Shown: one piece after another, positions 55,270 to 63,317 of the stretch
Position numbering within the stretch: the stretch's first letter is position 1
How the letters are laid out: the number at the start of each line of letters is the position of its first letter
Assembly (NCBI GenBank): GCA_002110465.1
Contig: NEED01000049.1
Coordinates: 351,453 to 415,452, forward strand
Origin: an unicellular cyanobacterium SU2
GTDB taxonomy: Bacteria; Cyanobacteriota; Cyanobacteriia; Cyanobacteriales; Microcystaceae
Reading direction: 5' to 3'
Length of the DNA stretch: 64,000 nucleotides
The notes under the pieces: model-generated
Database searches by the model: none
Told to the model about the DNA's origin: nothing
What the model saw: the letters and a program-made list of their open reading frames with translations, nothing else
Position numbers and translations under genes: made by a program

Positions 55270-55326
55270 TGTTTGTAGTGAGTCCTTTAGGAATGCTGTG
55301 ATAGGACTAAAGTCCTTACTACGAAC
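55270..55326. repeat. Dispersed inverted repeat (full copy)
   Basis: The right arm ATAGGACTAAAGTCCTTACTACGAAC, bar its last residues, equals the copy at 3865-3890. The left arm GTTTGTAGTGAGTCCTTTAGGA is the degenerate opposite arm, with an eight-base spacer. It is the most complete copy in the window and defines the element as an inverted repeat of about 57 bases. Confidence 0.75.
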
Positions 55327-55393
55327 TTTGAAAAATGAACAAATAATACACAAATAATTTTGCCTTGGTACTTAAACGCCAGACAGAAGTTTG

Positions 55394-55453
55394 ATGTTAA
55401 AAATTGTTGAAATGGTAGTCATAGGTGGCGTTGCTATCGCATTCTTTTTCTAG
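55394..55453 (+). CDS. Possible 19-residue hydrophobic peptide
   Basis: A very short frame with ATG start and TAG stop encodes a single hydrophobic span (MLKIVEMVVIGGVAIAFFF). Small one-helix proteins are common in photosynthetic complexes, but this does not match any I know (PetL, PetN, PsaM, PsbX) and no clear ribosome-binding site is seen. It may well be chance. Confidence 0.15.
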   Translation: MLKIVEMVVIGGVAIAFFF

Positions 55454-55497
55454 CCTTTAGCTTTTAATGATATGCTAAACCTAAGATTAAGATTAGC

Positions 55498-55737
55498 TTA
55501 CTTTCTTTGCTCTGATTTCATCATAAATTCATTTTTTTGGTAAGCTTTTGCTGAGGCTTTAATCCAAATCGTTGCCGCTAGAGTAAATGGAAAAAACATA
55601 ACGCCAAAACCAATGACTAAGGGATGTTCCCTAGCAAAAGGAACACTTCGTAAAACGGCAATAATACCACCACAATAAAGTAATCCAACGAACGGAAGTC
55701 CTAGCACTAGCAAGGCAAATCGAGTATCTTTGTCCAT
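55498..55737 (-). CDS. Small two-helix membrane protein, unknown
   Basis: A 79-residue protein with two hydrophobic helices: RFALLVLGLPFVGLLYCGGI and PLVIGFGVMFFPFTLAATIW. The C-terminal tail is charged (KASAKAYQKNEFMMKSEQRK). I do not recognise it. It is monocistronic on the minus strand and the frame covers almost the whole of a gene-poor stretch, which supports it being real. Confidence 0.55.
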   Translation of the reverse strand: MDKDTRFALLVLGLPFVGLLYCGGIIAVLRSVPFAREHPLVIGFGVMFFPFTLAATIWIKASAKAYQKNEFMMKSEQRK

Positions 55738-55921
55738 ATCAATAACCTCTTCTAGTCGTTAAGTATTTTGTCCTTTTAAAGGAGCTTTTATTGGTTATTT
55801 TTATTATAACTTACAGAAAATATCTGTCTTAATTTTTTGAATAACTGATGATAATTTAATTAAAAGCTTATAATCCCTTGTAAATAATCTATTTTTGCTA
55901 TGTTAATTTTTAAGACTTATT

Positions 55922-56491
55922 TTACAATTGGGATAATTGGGGGAGTAACGCTTCAAACGCTTGACCTCGATGACTAATTTTTTGTTTAAGATCCGATGGC
56001 ATTTGAGCAAAAGTTTGTTGATATTGAGGAACGTAAAAAATAGGATCATAACCAAACCCTTCTGTTCCTTGGGGAGCAGTCAGAATTTCTCCGCAACAAA
56101 TACCTTCAGCTTGTAAAGCAATTGACCCATCTGGACGGGCGATCGCCACCGCACAAATAAATCGAGCTTGACGCTGATTATTGTTTCCCAATTCTCTCAA
56201 TAATCGTTCAATGCGTTCTGTATCTGTTGTCCCGTATCGTGCCGAATAAAGTCCTGGTGAGCCATTGAGAGCATCAACTGCCAACCCTGAATCATCAGCG
56301 ATCGCCCACTCTCCTAACGCTTTAGCAACTTGAGAGGCTTTAATACAAGCATTTTCTGCAAAAGTGGTTCCTGTTTCTTCCACTTCTAGGGTCTTTGGTT
56401 TTAATTGTAAATCCCAATCTAAACCCTTTAAATACTTTTGCATTTCCTTTAGTTTCCCTGGATTACTTGTGGCAACAATTAGTTTTTTCAT
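55922..56491 (-). CDS. rdgB: Non-canonical purine NTP pyrophosphatase (RdgB/HAM1 family)
   Basis: A protein of about 189 residues that hydrolyses ITP, dITP and XTP to keep them out of nucleic acids. Motifs are VATSNPGKLKEM at the N-terminus, IADDSGLAVDALNGSPGLYS and ARYG, GTEGFGYDPIFYVP, and ISHRGQAFEALL near the C-terminus. The ATG at 56491 (MKKLIVATSNPG) is preferred over the TTG two codons earlier. It is monocistronic. Confidence 0.93.
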   Translation of the reverse strand: MKKLIVATSNPGKLKEMQKYLKGLDWDLQLKPKTLEVEETGTTFAENACIKASQVAKALGEWAIADDSGLAVDALNGSPGLYSARYGTTDTERIERLLRELGNNNQRQARFICAVAIARPDGSIALQAEGICCGEILTAPQGTEGFGYDPIFYVPQYQQTFAQMPSDLKQKISHRGQAFEALLPQLSQL

Positions 56492-56773
56492 GGTCAAAAA
56501 ATGCTAACTGATAATTAATAACTAATAACTGTGTATTAATATTTAGGGAACTATCGCAGGTACGTTTACTTCTATTCAAGCAGAAGTTCTTTGCTCTTGC
56601 GAGGGCTTCTCTTGTCACCAAGAATCGCTCTAAACTTCTGGTGGTTTACTGAAGTCACAGACCTAGGTGTTTTCTATTTGGGTAACTGTCTTCACTGCCA
56701 CCAGGGGCTTTTCTTGGAATTTTTAATAATTAAGACCATACAAGATATTAGCCTCAGCTTAGAGAAAAGCCAA
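56492..56773. other. Intergenic region between rdgB and malQ
   Basis: About 280 bases without a supported gene. A 65-codon + strand frame (56591-56788) runs into the malQ terminator and has no recognisable protein features. Minus-strand frames over the same bases contain several stops. The segment could be a decayed gene or element end, but I cannot identify it. Confidence 0.4.
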
Positions 56774-56799
56774 CAGCATACCATTTAAGCGGTATGCTG
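56774..56799 (-). terminator. Terminator of malQ
   Basis: A nine-base stem CAGCATACC / GGTATGCTG lies about a dozen bases past the malQ stop. On the minus strand it is followed by GTTGGCTTTTCTC, a moderately T-rich tail. It is likely the intrinsic terminator of malQ. Confidence 0.7.
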
Positions 56800-56811
56800 C
56801 TCGCTAGAATA

Positions 56812-58341
56812 TCATTCCCAATCATCGGTTTCTTGATAGACAATACGCCCATATAATTCCGTTAAAAACCGTAAATGGTCGATTAACTCTGGGGTTAATA
56901 CTTCAGGACGATATCGCCATCCCCAGTTCCCATCAGCCAGTCCAGGGGTGTTCATCCTTGCTGTTTCGGTTAAACCGAGTAAATCTTGCAAGGGAAAGAT
57001 TGCCTGATTAGCCACTGATCCCATTGCTAAACGAATGAGACTCCAGTGAATGCCTTGGGGACAAATCCCTCCTAAATAGTTGGTTACTCTGGCATTTTCC
57101 TCAAAATTCCGTTCAGCGAACCATCCCACTGTTGTATTATTATCGTGGGTTCCGGTATAAACGACGCAATTATGGTTGGTGTAATTGTAGGGAAGAAAAG
57201 GGTTAGCGCGATCGCTGTCAAAGGCAAAATGAAGGATTTTCATCCCTGGAAGATTAAACTTATCTCTCAATTGTTCGACTTCTGGGGTAATCACCCCTAA
57301 ATCTTCAGCCACAATAGGTAATGTTCCCAATTCATCTTTGAGACGCTGAAAAAACTTTTCTCCTGGAGCTTCTAGCCATTCTCCATTCATCGCAGTGGTT
57401 TCTCCTTGAGGAACTGCCCAATAAGCTTGAAACCCGCGAAAATGGTCAATCCGAACCACATCGAGATATTCTAGGGTTCCTTTAAATCGCTTAATCCACC
57501 ATTGGAAGTTAGTCTCTTCTAGTTTTTCCCAGTTATAAACCGGATTCCCCCATAATTGTCCTGTTGCACTAAAATAATCGGGAGGAACACCTGCCATTAA
57601 GGACGCGGCTTGAGTTTCTTCATCTAAACAGAAAAATTCAGCATTTGCCCAAACGTCAACACTATCGTAGGCAACATAGATCGGAATATCTCCAAAAATC
57701 TTAACGTTGCGATCATTAGCGTATTTTCTTACCCCTTGCCACTGACGAAAAAATTCAAACTGAAGGAATTTATGGTAAAAAATGGGTTCAGCCAATATTT
57801 CTGTCCAACGCGCTACGGCCTCAGGTTGACGAGTGGCAATATCTGTGTCCCATTGCCTCCAGGTTTTTCCTGGGTGGGCTTCATGAAGAGACATAAATAA
57901 GGCGTAGTTCTCCAACCAATGGGAATGGCGATCGCAAAAAACCTCAAAATTTCCTCTTAGTTCCTCCGATGCGTTGGTTTTAAAAGCATCACTTGCTTTT
58001 TTGAGTAGCGGAAACTTCGTCTTCATGACGAGGTCATAATCGACATAATCATCGGAAAATTCTGGAAAAGCGTCTAAATCTTCTTGAGTAACTAGCCCGT
58101 CACCATACAAAACATCAGGACTAATTAGTAAAGGATTTCCTGCTAGAGAAGAATAGGATAGATAAGGAGAATTGCCGTATCCCGTAGGACCCAACGGAAG
58201 AACTTGCCAGAGAGTTTGACCAGTTTCCACCAAAAAATCAATGAAGCGATAGGGGCCTTCTCCTAAGTCACCGATACCAAAGCGACTAGGTAGGGAGGTT
58301 GGATGTAATAGAATGCCACTGGCTCTTTGAAAAAATGTCAT
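56812..58341 (-). CDS. malQ: 4-alpha-glucanotransferase (amylomaltase, GH77)
   Basis: A 509-residue GH77 disproportionating enzyme acting on maltodextrins from glycogen breakdown. It has RASGILLHPTSLPSRFGIGD at the N-terminus, WQVLPLGPTGYGNSPY, the nucleophile region VVRIDHFRGFQAYWAVPQGE, the acid/base Glu in PIVAEDLGVITPEV and VYTGTHDNNTTVGWF. The length is typical. With glcC-type glgC at 9.9 kb it represents glycogen metabolism in this window, but the two genes are far apart and not co-regulated by position. Confidence 0.96.
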   Translation of the reverse strand: MTFFQRASGILLHPTSLPSRFGIGDLGEGPYRFIDFLVETGQTLWQVLPLGPTGYGNSPYLSYSSLAGNPLLISPDVLYGDGLVTQEDLDAFPEFSDDYVDYDLVMKTKFPLLKKASDAFKTNASEELRGNFEVFCDRHSHWLENYALFMSLHEAHPGKTWRQWDTDIATRQPEAVARWTEILAEPIFYHKFLQFEFFRQWQGVRKYANDRNVKIFGDIPIYVAYDSVDVWANAEFFCLDEETQAASLMAGVPPDYFSATGQLWGNPVYNWEKLEETNFQWWIKRFKGTLEYLDVVRIDHFRGFQAYWAVPQGETTAMNGEWLEAPGEKFFQRLKDELGTLPIVAEDLGVITPEVEQLRDKFNLPGMKILHFAFDSDRANPFLPYNYTNHNCVVYTGTHDNNTTVGWFAERNFEENARVTNYLGGICPQGIHWSLIRLAMGSVANQAIFPLQDLLGLTETARMNTPGLADGNWGWRYRPEVLTPELIDHLRFLTELYGRIVYQETDDWE

Positions 58342-58556
58342 GAATTGCTTAATCTTATTCCCGCTTGCACAATCGAGGCTTATTATCCCACGAAATCTAG
58401 TTTGTCTTGGGGTTTGTACTATTTATCTTAAAGTTTGCTCTAGCTTAAAGGGTAAAACAAGGGAGCATCAGAGTTTAAAGCTTGGCAAATAGAGGGGGAA
58501 TACTGATTATTGAGTTAATTCCTAAGAAGAGATGTATTTACGTTAGTGATTCTCAT

Positions 58557-59600
58557 TTATCGTTCACCAACCTGTTTTAATATTTCTTGGTGCATCAACG
58601 CCCGATCTACTAGAGACTGAATGCGATCGCGGCTTAACCCTTCTCCATTAGCATAACAGTCTAACCATGCGGTACTAATGATATTGGGATCATCAGGAAG
58701 TTCAGTTAATTCCCATCCAGGTAAATCAATTTCGGCCATCAAACGGCTCACTTTGGGGTCATAACTGAGGGCAAAACATCGAGATTCTTCAGAAGCTGCC
58801 ATAATTAAACTATGAAGACGCATTCCAATAGTCATTTCAACCCCTCGAAATAACCCTTTCAATTCTCTAGGATCGTCTAGAGAGATAATTTGATGAGAAC
58901 CAGGCAATTGTGAAGCGATAGAGCGAGCAATTTCTAAGTCTTGGGATGTTTGAAAGGGAACCAGCAATAAACAGACATCGGTCGCTTTTTGAAAGTCGAT
59001 TAAGGCTTTGGTTAAAATCTTTAGTCTTTTGGGAGTTAATTGGGAATGTTTGCGTAAATTAACTGCCACTCTAGGGGCGGGAATATCAGCTAATCCCACG
59101 ATCGGTTTTCCTGTTAATGCCCAAACTGGATCAGGAGCAATTAAAGGATTGATTTGCCATTGGGATACTAATTTAGCTGAAGCCCCATCTCTAACACTCA
59201 CCGCAGTACAACCCAAGAGAACTTGACGGGTTAACCAACGGGTAAACCGACGTTGTAACGGACCAATTCCTTGCGCCCAAGCGATAGTTTTTAAGCCTTG
59301 TTGTTGAGCTAAAGCCATCAATCCAGCATAATAAATGGGACTCGTCCAACTGGTAACATCTTGCATTAAACTTCCCCCACCCCAAATAAACAAATCAGAG
59401 GTTTTTAACGCTCTTAAAATGGCAAAGGCTGAACGATTAGGGCAACTTTCAACTCCATAGCGTTCGTAGGTTTGCTGTGGGTTTGCCGAGAGAACAATTG
59501 GCTCAATTTCAGAGGGAAGCATCTGTAGCAGAGAGACTAAGAGGGCTTCATCTCCACCATTCCCTTGACCATAGTAACCACAAATAACCGCCTTTTTCAT
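58557..59600 (-). CDS. csaB: Polysaccharide pyruvyl transferase CsaB
   Basis: A 347-residue CsaB-type enzyme that adds ketal-pyruvate from PEP to wall polysaccharide, creating the ligand bound by SLH domains. It begins AVICGYYGQGNGGDEALLVS, with IWGGGSLMQDVTSWTSPIYY, AWAQGIGPLQRRFTR, VAVNLRKHSQLTP, GMRLHSLIMAA and FALSYDPKVSRLM. These blocks and the length match the cyanobacterial CsaB family. It may modify the polymer to which the SLH protein at 11.6-12.9 kb binds. It is divergent from the CRR6 gene. Confidence 0.93.
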   Translation of the reverse strand: MKKAVICGYYGQGNGGDEALLVSLLQMLPSEIEPIVLSANPQQTYERYGVESCPNRSAFAILRALKTSDLFIWGGGSLMQDVTSWTSPIYYAGLMALAQQQGLKTIAWAQGIGPLQRRFTRWLTRQVLLGCTAVSVRDGASAKLVSQWQINPLIAPDPVWALTGKPIVGLADIPAPRVAVNLRKHSQLTPKRLKILTKALIDFQKATDVCLLLVPFQTSQDLEIARSIASQLPGSHQIISLDDPRELKGLFRGVEMTIGMRLHSLIMAASEESRCFALSYDPKVSRLMAEIDLPGWELTELPDDPNIISTAWLDCYANGEGLSRDRIQSLVDRALMHQEILKQVGER

Positions 59601-59681
59601 GTTTTGATGGGGGTGTTTACCGTAATTTTGATAGGTTTATACTAGACTACGACAAATAAAGAATTTTATCTCTTAAAAAGA

Positions 59682-60182
59682 ATGGCTCAAAAAATCACGT
59701 TACAACTCGATCATCTAATCCAATTAGATATATCCCCTGTTACTACCATTATTGAACCGATCTTGGCTCAAGGTGAACAGACAAAGGTTCCTGGGAGCGC
59801 GATCGCCTCTTATGAACAAACCTTCTGTTTTGAAATCCATTTTCCCCGTGATCCTACTGATCCTAGAGAACTTTCAGAAATTCCTGAAGTTCGTCTCTGG
59901 TTTGTTCGCTTAGACTCGGTTTATCCGTGGATGCCGTTTATTTTAGATTGGAAAGAAGGAGAATTAGCCCGTTATGTTGCTATGTTAGTTCCCCATCAAT
60001 TTAGCCGCACAGAGGGAATTCAATATAATCCAGAGGCTTTAGAAATCTTTATCATGAACAAACTTTTTACTCTGTCTGATTGGTTGAAACAGCAGGACAT
60101 TGCGAGTACCTCTCGTCTTCAATCAATGGCACAAATGTTTGGCTATGATCTTGATGAGGCTTTTTTCAACTTAATTTCCTGA
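59682..60182 (+). CDS. crr6: CRR6-family NdhI maturation factor
   Basis: A 166-residue soluble protein (DUF1817/CRR6). In plants CRR6 helps assemble NdhI into the hydrophilic arm of chloroplast NDH-1, and cyanobacterial homologues do the same for NDH-1 in thylakoids. Conserved blocks are QTFCFEIHFPRDPTDPRELS, EVRLWFVRLDSVYPWMPFIL, DWKEGELARYVAMLVPHQFS and REGIQYNPEALEIF-like sequence (here TEGIQYNPEALEIF). It is monocistronic in a gene-poor context. Confidence 0.85.
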   Translation: MAQKITLQLDHLIQLDISPVTTIIEPILAQGEQTKVPGSAIASYEQTFCFEIHFPRDPTDPRELSEIPEVRLWFVRLDSVYPWMPFILDWKEGELARYVAMLVPHQFSRTEGIQYNPEALEIFIMNKLFTLSDWLKQQDIASTSRLQSMAQMFGYDLDEAFFNLIS

Positions 60183-60692
60183 ATTTTTTTAGCTCACTTC
60201 AGAGTTTAATCTCTATCCTTAAACAAGAATTTTTTGATAAATTACAAGCCATCTTTTTGAAAAAAATAAAAAACTATGATAACTAGGATAACTTTATTTC
60301 TTGGAGTTAAATGTAACGTAAGGATTAAGGTAGCAGAAATTGACAAACAGACCAACTGTGTTAGGTAACGGGATTATTTGTAGTTAACTACGAGTATACC
60401 TAAGTTTAGAGACTGTTTGTAAAGTAAATCTAAAATAATATTTAGGCTCGTAGTAAAGACTTTAGCCTTTAGTAACCAGCCCTAAAGGGTTGACCAGCAA
60501 CCCATAAGATGACCAAAATCAACTTAATGTTTTATTTACAAACACTCTCTTAGAGGAGTTAAAACAACTATCAAAATCTGAGTTTTGGATAAATAAGTTT
60601 TTAATAAAATGCAATCTAATTCCCTGCTTAGTATTATACTATAAACAATCAATCCAACCCTTAACATCGATTTATAAGAACAAGAAAAAGTT
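60183..60692. other. Long intergenic region upstream of the EF-hand polyferredoxin gene
   Basis: A 510-base gap without a supported gene. It contains a 12-base perfect palindrome GTAGTTAACTAC at 60380-60391. A degenerate dispersed repeat (GCTCGTAGTAAAGACTTTAGCCTTT) lies at 60446-60470. The rest is AT-rich, probably including the promoter of the downstream gene. Confidence 0.6.
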
Positions 60693-63143
60693 ATGTTTGC
60701 AAACATTCCTGAACGACAAATGGATATCCTCCGTTGGATAGCAACCCTAAGTTGGCTTTTATTAATTGCATCATTATTCTACGATCCCATCACCCCTTTG
60801 CTCACTCAACCTGGTATCGAGTGGAGTCCGTTTACAATTGATAAACTAACCCAATTAGATTGTGTAGAGGTTCAAGGAGAATGCTTAACAGAAACCCCTT
60901 ATGCGATGGGAACATCAATATTTTGGGGTTTTGTGATTCCTTTAGCCATTGTTATTTTATTTATCGTAGGACATGAATTCTGGCGTAGAATTTGTCCTCT
61001 TTCTTTTCTTTCGCAAATTCCTCGCGCATTGGGATTACAAAGACAACGCAAACAAGTGAATGAAAAAACGGGAAAAACTCGCTACGAGTTAATTAAAGTT
61101 AAACGAGATTCTTGGCTAGGTCGTAATTATTTATACTTACAATTGGGCTTATTTTACTTAGGAATTACCAGTCGTATTTTGTTTCTCAATTCCGAAAGAC
61201 TTTTACTAGGAATTGTTTTAGTTTGTATTATTTTCGCAGCTATTTTAACAGGTTATTTATATGGAGGCAAATCTTGGTGTCAATATTTGTGTCCCATGGG
61301 GCCCGTGCAGAAAATTTATAGTGAACCCAGAGCATTATTAAATAGTAAAGCTCATGAAGGGGAACGAAAATTGATTACTCAGTCCATGTGTCGTACTGTT
61401 AATTCAGAAGGAAAAGAGCAAAGTGCTTGTGTTGCTTGTAACACCCCTTGTATTGATATTGATGCAGAACGAACCTATTGGGAGAATATTACGAAAACGG
61501 AACAACAATGGCTTTATTATGGTTATTTTGGTTTAGCTATTGGTTATTTTTTAGTTTATTTTCTTTATGCAGGAAACTGGGAATATTACTTTTCTGGAAG
61601 TTGGAGTCATGAAGATAATCAAATAGCCAATCTTTTAGCTCCTGGTTTATATCTCTTTGGTCAATCAGTTGCTATTCCTAAACTATTTGTTGTTCCTTTT
61701 ATTATTGGTTTTTGTGGTTGGATAGGTTATCAGTTAGGTAAACAAATAGAAAAATATTACAAAGCTTTTTTGATTCGTAATCATCAATTAGTTAATAATG
61801 AAATTGTTCGTCATCGGATGTTTACTGTATCAACTTGCTTGATTTTTAATATCATATTTTTCTTTGCTGGGCATAATTTTATGAGCTTTCTGCCCGATTT
61901 TCTTGATCCCTTTATACCCATCTTAATTATAGTTTGTAGTGGTATTTGGTTACATCGAACTTGGCAGAGAAATCCCCATATTTATGAAAGAGAAAGTTTA
62001 GCAAGTCGTCTTCAAAAACAATTGATTAAATTAAAGCTTGATGTTTCACAATTTTTAGAAAATCGTTCTTTAGAAGACCTCAGTGCAGATGAAATTTATG
62101 TCTTAGCAAAAGTTCTTCCAGGGTTTGACAAAGGAAAACGCTTACAAGCTTATAAAGGAATGGTTAAAGAGTCTATCTCCGAAGGATATGTCAATATTAT
62201 TAATAGTCGTGAAATGTTCAAAGATACTCGATTAGAGCTTAATATTACAGAGAAAGAGCATGAACTTATTTTAACCGAAATTGAAGTAGAAAATCCTAGT
62301 TTATTTACTCCCCAGAGAAAGAGTAATCATGAGAATTGGTTAAGACAAGAAAGTTATCATCAAGGTATATTAGATACATTAATTAAATCATCAGAAAATC
62401 ATCCCCATCAACAAATTATTTTGAATTTGTTTGATATAGCAACCGGGAAAAAATCTGTTGAATCTTTTAACGATATCTTACAGAAACTATCGGTAGAAGA
62501 AAGAGAGAGCATTCAAAATATTCGAGAAACTTATTCTATTACGATAGAAGAAGAAGAGGAAATTCTTACCCATCTAGGTACTGAGGAACTTTGGAAAACT
62601 ATTACTTATACTTTGAGTATTATTCAAGGACTAGATGCTATGTCTGAAGAACAAAATACCCTTTCTCAAGATAATGATATGGCAACACTCAGTTCTGAAC
62701 AAAGGGTCTTTTATGAACAAGCATTTAAGAAATTTGACAAAAACGGAGATAACCTTTTATCCTTGGATGAACTACAAGCTTTACTGAGAGCAGTAGGAAG
62801 ATCTTACTCTGGGGAGAAGATGGATAAATTAATGGCAATAATAGACAAACAAATCAGTAAAAATGGTTTTACTTTTGAAGTATTTATTAATTTCATCCAG
62901 AAGAGTTTATCAGATAAAAAAGAGAGTCCAACTAAGAAGTATTTTGATTTCTTCGATATAGATCAATCTGGGACAGTGAGTGCCGAAGAATTACGGTTGT
63001 GTCTAAACGATTTAGATTTAGGGTTGTCTGAAACTGAAATTGAGCAAATGCTGCAATCAGTCTTCAAAAGTAGTGACCAACAATTGTCTTATGAAGAGTT
63101 TTCTGATAACTTTAAACAAATCACCCAGGACAAACTTCCCTAG
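60693..63143 (+). CDS. Membrane polyferredoxin (NosR/RnfC-like 4Fe-4S) fused to calmodulin-like EF hands
   Basis: An 816-residue protein. Residues 1-440 hold about six hydrophobic helices and cysteine motifs like NosR/CcoG-type membrane ferredoxins: RRICPLSFLSQIPRALG (Cys101), SWCQYLCPMGPVQKIYSEP (Cys196, Cys200), Cys233, and ACVACNTPCIDID (Cys246, 249, 253). Residues 440-660 are a helical, charged linker without a recognised domain. The C-terminus (about 668-812) has four EF-hand-like units; units 1 (DKNGDNLLSLDE, 682-693) and 3 (DIDQSGTVSAEE, 755-766) have intact calcium loops, while 2 and 4 are degenerate. It is probably a calcium-modulated electron-transfer protein; partners are unknown. 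Confidence 0.85.
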   Translation: MFANIPERQMDILRWIATLSWLLLIASLFYDPITPLLTQPGIEWSPFTIDKLTQLDCVEVQGECLTETPYAMGTSIFWGFVIPLAIVILFIVGHEFWRRICPLSFLSQIPRALGLQRQRKQVNEKTGKTRYELIKVKRDSWLGRNYLYLQLGLFYLGITSRILFLNSERLLLGIVLVCIIFAAILTGYLYGGKSWCQYLCPMGPVQKIYSEPRALLNSKAHEGERKLITQSMCRTVNSEGKEQSACVACNTPCIDIDAERTYWENITKTEQQWLYYGYFGLAIGYFLVYFLYAGNWEYYFSGSWSHEDNQIANLLAPGLYLFGQSVAIPKLFVVPFIIGFCGWIGYQLGKQIEKYYKAFLIRNHQLVNNEIVRHRMFTVSTCLIFNIIFFFAGHNFMSFLPDFLDPFIPILIIVCSGIWLHRTWQRNPHIYERESLASRLQKQLIKLKLDVSQFLENRSLEDLSADEIYVLAKVLPGFDKGKRLQAYKGMVKESISEGYVNIINSREMFKDTRLELNITEKEHELILTEIEVENPSLFTPQRKSNHENWLRQESYHQGILDTLIKSSENHPHQQIILNLFDIATGKKSVESFNDILQKLSVEERESIQNIRETYSITIEEEEEILTHLGTEELWKTITYTLSIIQGLDAMSEEQNTLSQDNDMATLSSEQRVFYEQAFKKFDKNGDNLLSLDELQALLRAVGRSYSGEKMDKLMAIIDKQISKNGFTFEVFINFIQKSLSDKKESPTKKYFDFFDIDQSGTVSAEELRLCLNDLDLGLSETEIEQMLQSVFKSSDQQLSYEEFSDNFKQITQDKLP

Positions 63144-63202
63144 AATTTGAGCAATACTAAGCTATACCATTTTCATCAACTTAGACTACAGATGTTTATA
63201 TT

Positions 63203-63230
63203 GTAGGGGTTAACGGCCGTTAACCCCTAC
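63203..63230. repeat. 28-bp perfect palindrome
   Basis: Bases 63203-63230 read the same on both strands: GTAGGGGTTAACGG followed by its exact reverse complement. It starts like the GTAGGGTG-type repeats at 4127 and 6828. It lies 60 bases after the polyferredoxin stop; there is no T run beyond it. It could act as a bidirectional transcript end or be a mobile palindromic repeat. Confidence 0.8.
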
Positions 63231-63317
63231 TGGGACTTTAGCTAGAAACTAAACTCAACATTGCGCTAATATAGCTAGGATAGGCGTTTTAGGTTGATAG
63301 CGATTGTACTTGTTCCC

